Source: DASQDT01 sp036380435
GTDB lineage: Bacteria > Acidobacteriota > Blastocatellia > Pyrinomonadales > Pyrinomonadaceae
Length of the DNA stretch: 7,161 nucleotides
Reading direction: 5' to 3'
NCBI GenBank assembly: GCA_036380435.1
Contig: DASVES010000430.1
Span: 1-7,161 of the forward strand
This document shows, one piece after another, positions 5,603-7,161 of the stretch (the first letter of the stretch is position 1; each line of letters opens with the position of its first letter). A program made the translations under genes and the position numbers. The notes below the pieces were generated by a model, which worked only from the letters and a program-made list of their open reading frames with translations, was not told the DNA's origin and did not search any database.

Positions 5603-7161
5603 ATGGGAACACTTGGCCGTGACGTGCGATACGCCGTGCGGATGATGTGGAAGAGACCGGGCTTCACGCTGGTGGCGGTCATGGCGCTGGCGCTCGGCAT
5701 CGGCGCCAACACGACGATCTTCAGCCTCGTCAACGCGCTGCTGCTCAGGCCGTTGGGCGGCGTCGAAGACCCGTCGCGCCTCGTGGCCGTCTTCACGAGC
5801 GATTTCAGCAGCGGCCTCTACGGCGGCTCCTCTTACCCCGACTACCTCGACCTGCGCGATCAGTGCGAATCCTTCGCTGGCTTGGCCGCCTTCGACGACT
5901 CGGTGGCGAATCTCAATGCGGATGACGAGGCGGAGCGGCTGCGCGGGCAGTCCGTCACCGGCAACTATTTCAACGTCCTCGGCGTGGGCGCGGCGGCCGG
6001 CCGCCTGTTGACACCCGCGGACGACGAGGCGTCGGCCGCCGAGCGCGTCGTCGTCATCAGCCACGACCTCTGGCGGCGTCGCTTCGGCTCCGACGCGGCC
6101 CTCGTCGGCCGCAGTGTCCTGCTCGACGGACACCCGCACACGGTCGTCGGCGTCGCCGCGAAAGAATTCAGAGGGACGCGCCTCGGCTCGACGGGGCCGG
6201 CCTTCTGGGCGCCGTTCAACCAGCCAGACGTGGCGGCCCGGAGCCGCGGCAGTCGTGGGATAGGCATCGTCGGGCGTCTCAAAGTCGGGGCGACGCTCGA
6301 ACAGGCCGAAGCCGAAGTTGCGACCCTCGCCGCGCGGCTCGCCCAGAGCTATCCCAAGACCAACCTCGGCACGCTCGCGCGGCCCGAAGAGCCGCGGCCC
6401 ATGAGCGTGGCGCAGGAGGGCCGCATCGGCCCCGGGCAGCAGCGGGCCGTGTGGACGGCCTCGGCGCTCCTGCTCGCGGTCGTCGGCTTCGTGCTGCTCA
6501 TCGCGTGCGCTAACGTCGCCAACATGATGCTGGCGCGGGCCTCTTCGCGCCGGCGCGAAATCGCCATCCGTCTCGCGCTCGGGGCCGGGCGTCTGCGCAT
6601 CATGCAGCAACTCCTGACCGAGAGCGTGCTCCTCGCGCTCGTCGGCGGGGTTGCCGGCCTGCTCATCGCCCTCTGGACGGCCGACCTCCTGCCGACCTTC
6701 TTTCCGAGCGAGGACGCCGCCGCCCTCGACTTCAGCCTCGACTGGCGCGTGCTCGGCTTCGCCGCCGCCGTCTCGCTTGTGAGCGGCGTCCTCTTCGGAC
6801 TCGCGCCCGCCCTTCAGGCGACACGGCCCGACGTGGTCGTGGCTCTCAAGGACGACGCGGGCGCGGGCGGCGCGGGGCCCCGCACCGTCAACCTGCGCAA
6901 CGCGCTCGTCGTCGCGCAAGTCGCCCTCTCACTCGTGCTGCTCATCGGCGCGGGCCTCTTCCTGCGCAGCCTGCGTAACGCCGCGAGCGCCGACCCCGGA
7001 TTCGACGCCTCGGGCGTGCTCATCGCGCGGCTCGAACTCCGCGGCGACGAGGCGAAGGCCGAGCGTGGACAACTCTTCTACAGGGAATTGCAGGAACGCG
7101 TCTCGTCGCTCGCGGGCGTCCGCTCGGTGGGCCTGACGAGGATCGTGCCGCTCAGCGGCGG
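5603..7161 (+). CDS. ADOP-type duplicated orphan ABC permease 4, N-terminal part (3' end outside window)
   Basis: From the ATG at 5603 the frame is open for 519 codons to the window edge with no stop, so the gene is cut by the window and not broken. The product begins MGTLGRDVRYAVRMMWKRPGFT, close to permease 2. It has a first helix (about 22-45, LALGIGANTTIF), a MacB-like periplasmic domain (about 50-280, with LWRRRFGSD..LVGRSVLLDG and VVGV) and the first FtsX-type permease, with helices near 286-310, 342-363 and 383-406 and the signature RRREIAIRLALGA. The anchor helix of the second unit (about 433-457, LVVAQVALSLVLLIGAGL) and the start of the second periplasmic domain follow. The missing part should be roughly 290 residues if it matches its neighbours. 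It is the most divergent of the four in the first FtsX signature (RRREIAIRLALGAGRLR against RQKEFAVR). It is an inner-membrane permease of unknown substrate; no ATPase is visible. Confidence 0.93.
   Translation, partial: MGTLGRDVRYAVRMMWKRPGFTLVAVMALALGIGANTTIFSLVNALLLRPLGGVEDPSRLVAVFTSDFSSGLYGGSSYPDYLDLRDQCESFAGLAAFDDSVANLNADDEAERLRGQSVTGNYFNVLGVGAAAGRLLTPADDEASAAERVVVISHDLWRRRFGSDAALVGRSVLLDGHPHTVVGVAAKEFRGTRLGSTGPAFWAPFNQPDVAARSRGSRGIGIVGRLKVGATLEQAEAEVATLAARLAQSYPKTNLGTLARPEEPRPMSVAQEGRIGPGQQRAVWTASALLLAVVGFVLLIACANVANMMLARASSRRREIAIRLALGAGRLRIMQQLLTESVLLALVGGVAGLLIALWTADLLPTFFPSEDAAALDFSLDWRVLGFAAAVSLVSGVLFGLAPALQATRPDVVVALKDDAGAGGAGPRTVNLRNALVVAQVALSLVLLIGAGLFLRSLRNAASADPGFDASGVLIARLELRGDEAKAERGQLFYRELQERVSSLAGVRSVGLTRIVPLSG

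Noticed and set aside
5561..6919. A 452-codon - strand ORF antisense to permease 4
   Set aside because: The + strand frame from 5603 encodes a continuous permease with all expected motifs. The antisense product is highly charged low-complexity sequence and begins and ends without supporting signals.
1..7161. MacAB-type macrolide efflux or LolCDE lipoprotein system
   Set aside because: The permeases have MacB-like periplasmic and FtsX-like domains, but each carries two such units, no N-terminal ATPase domain is fused, and no MacA or LolD partner is visible. The duplicated orphan family fits better.

Overview
This window (7161 bp, high GC apart from three short gaps) is a tandem run of four large ABC-type permease genes, all on the + strand. 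The two complete proteins (812 and about 827 residues) have the internally duplicated layout of the ADOP family (acidobacterial duplicated orphan permease, TIGR03434): N-terminal membrane anchor, MacB-like periplasmic domain, FtsX-type three-helix permease, then the whole unit again. No ATP-binding (Walker A/signature/Walker B) gene is visible on either strand, which fits the 'orphan' label. ADOP expansion together with the base composition points to a soil-type member of Acidobacteriota. That assignment is inferred from the protein family; no taxonomic marker gene is present.

Layout: the C-terminal 134 codons of permease 1 (to 406); a palindromic repeat (402-467); permease 2 (485-2923); a longer copy of the same palindromic repeat (2919-3012); permease 3 (3030-5513); a third palindrome with the same architecture but a different sequence (5516-5590); and the first 519 codons of permease 4 (5603 to the window end, still open). 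The gaps are 78, 106 and 89 bp, with no gene on the other strand, so the four genes may be one transcription unit. No stretch over 300 bp lacks a gene.

The genes themselves are ordinary for their family. The unusual part is the gaps. Each is almost completely filled by a hairpin whose arms are tandem 7-bp units (AGTGATR in two gaps, AGAGGTY in the third) pointing inward to an asymmetric core that contains CTGTCTT. In the first two gaps the repeat begins inside the last codons of the upstream gene. In all three it ends just before the Shine-Dalgarno sequence of the next gene, leaving 17, 17 and 12 nt before the start codon. The second copy differs from the first by two extra heptamers on each arm, so it grew or shrank symmetrically. 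This is the best candidate in the window for something poorly described: a family of heptamer-armed palindromic elements sitting at permease gene junctions.
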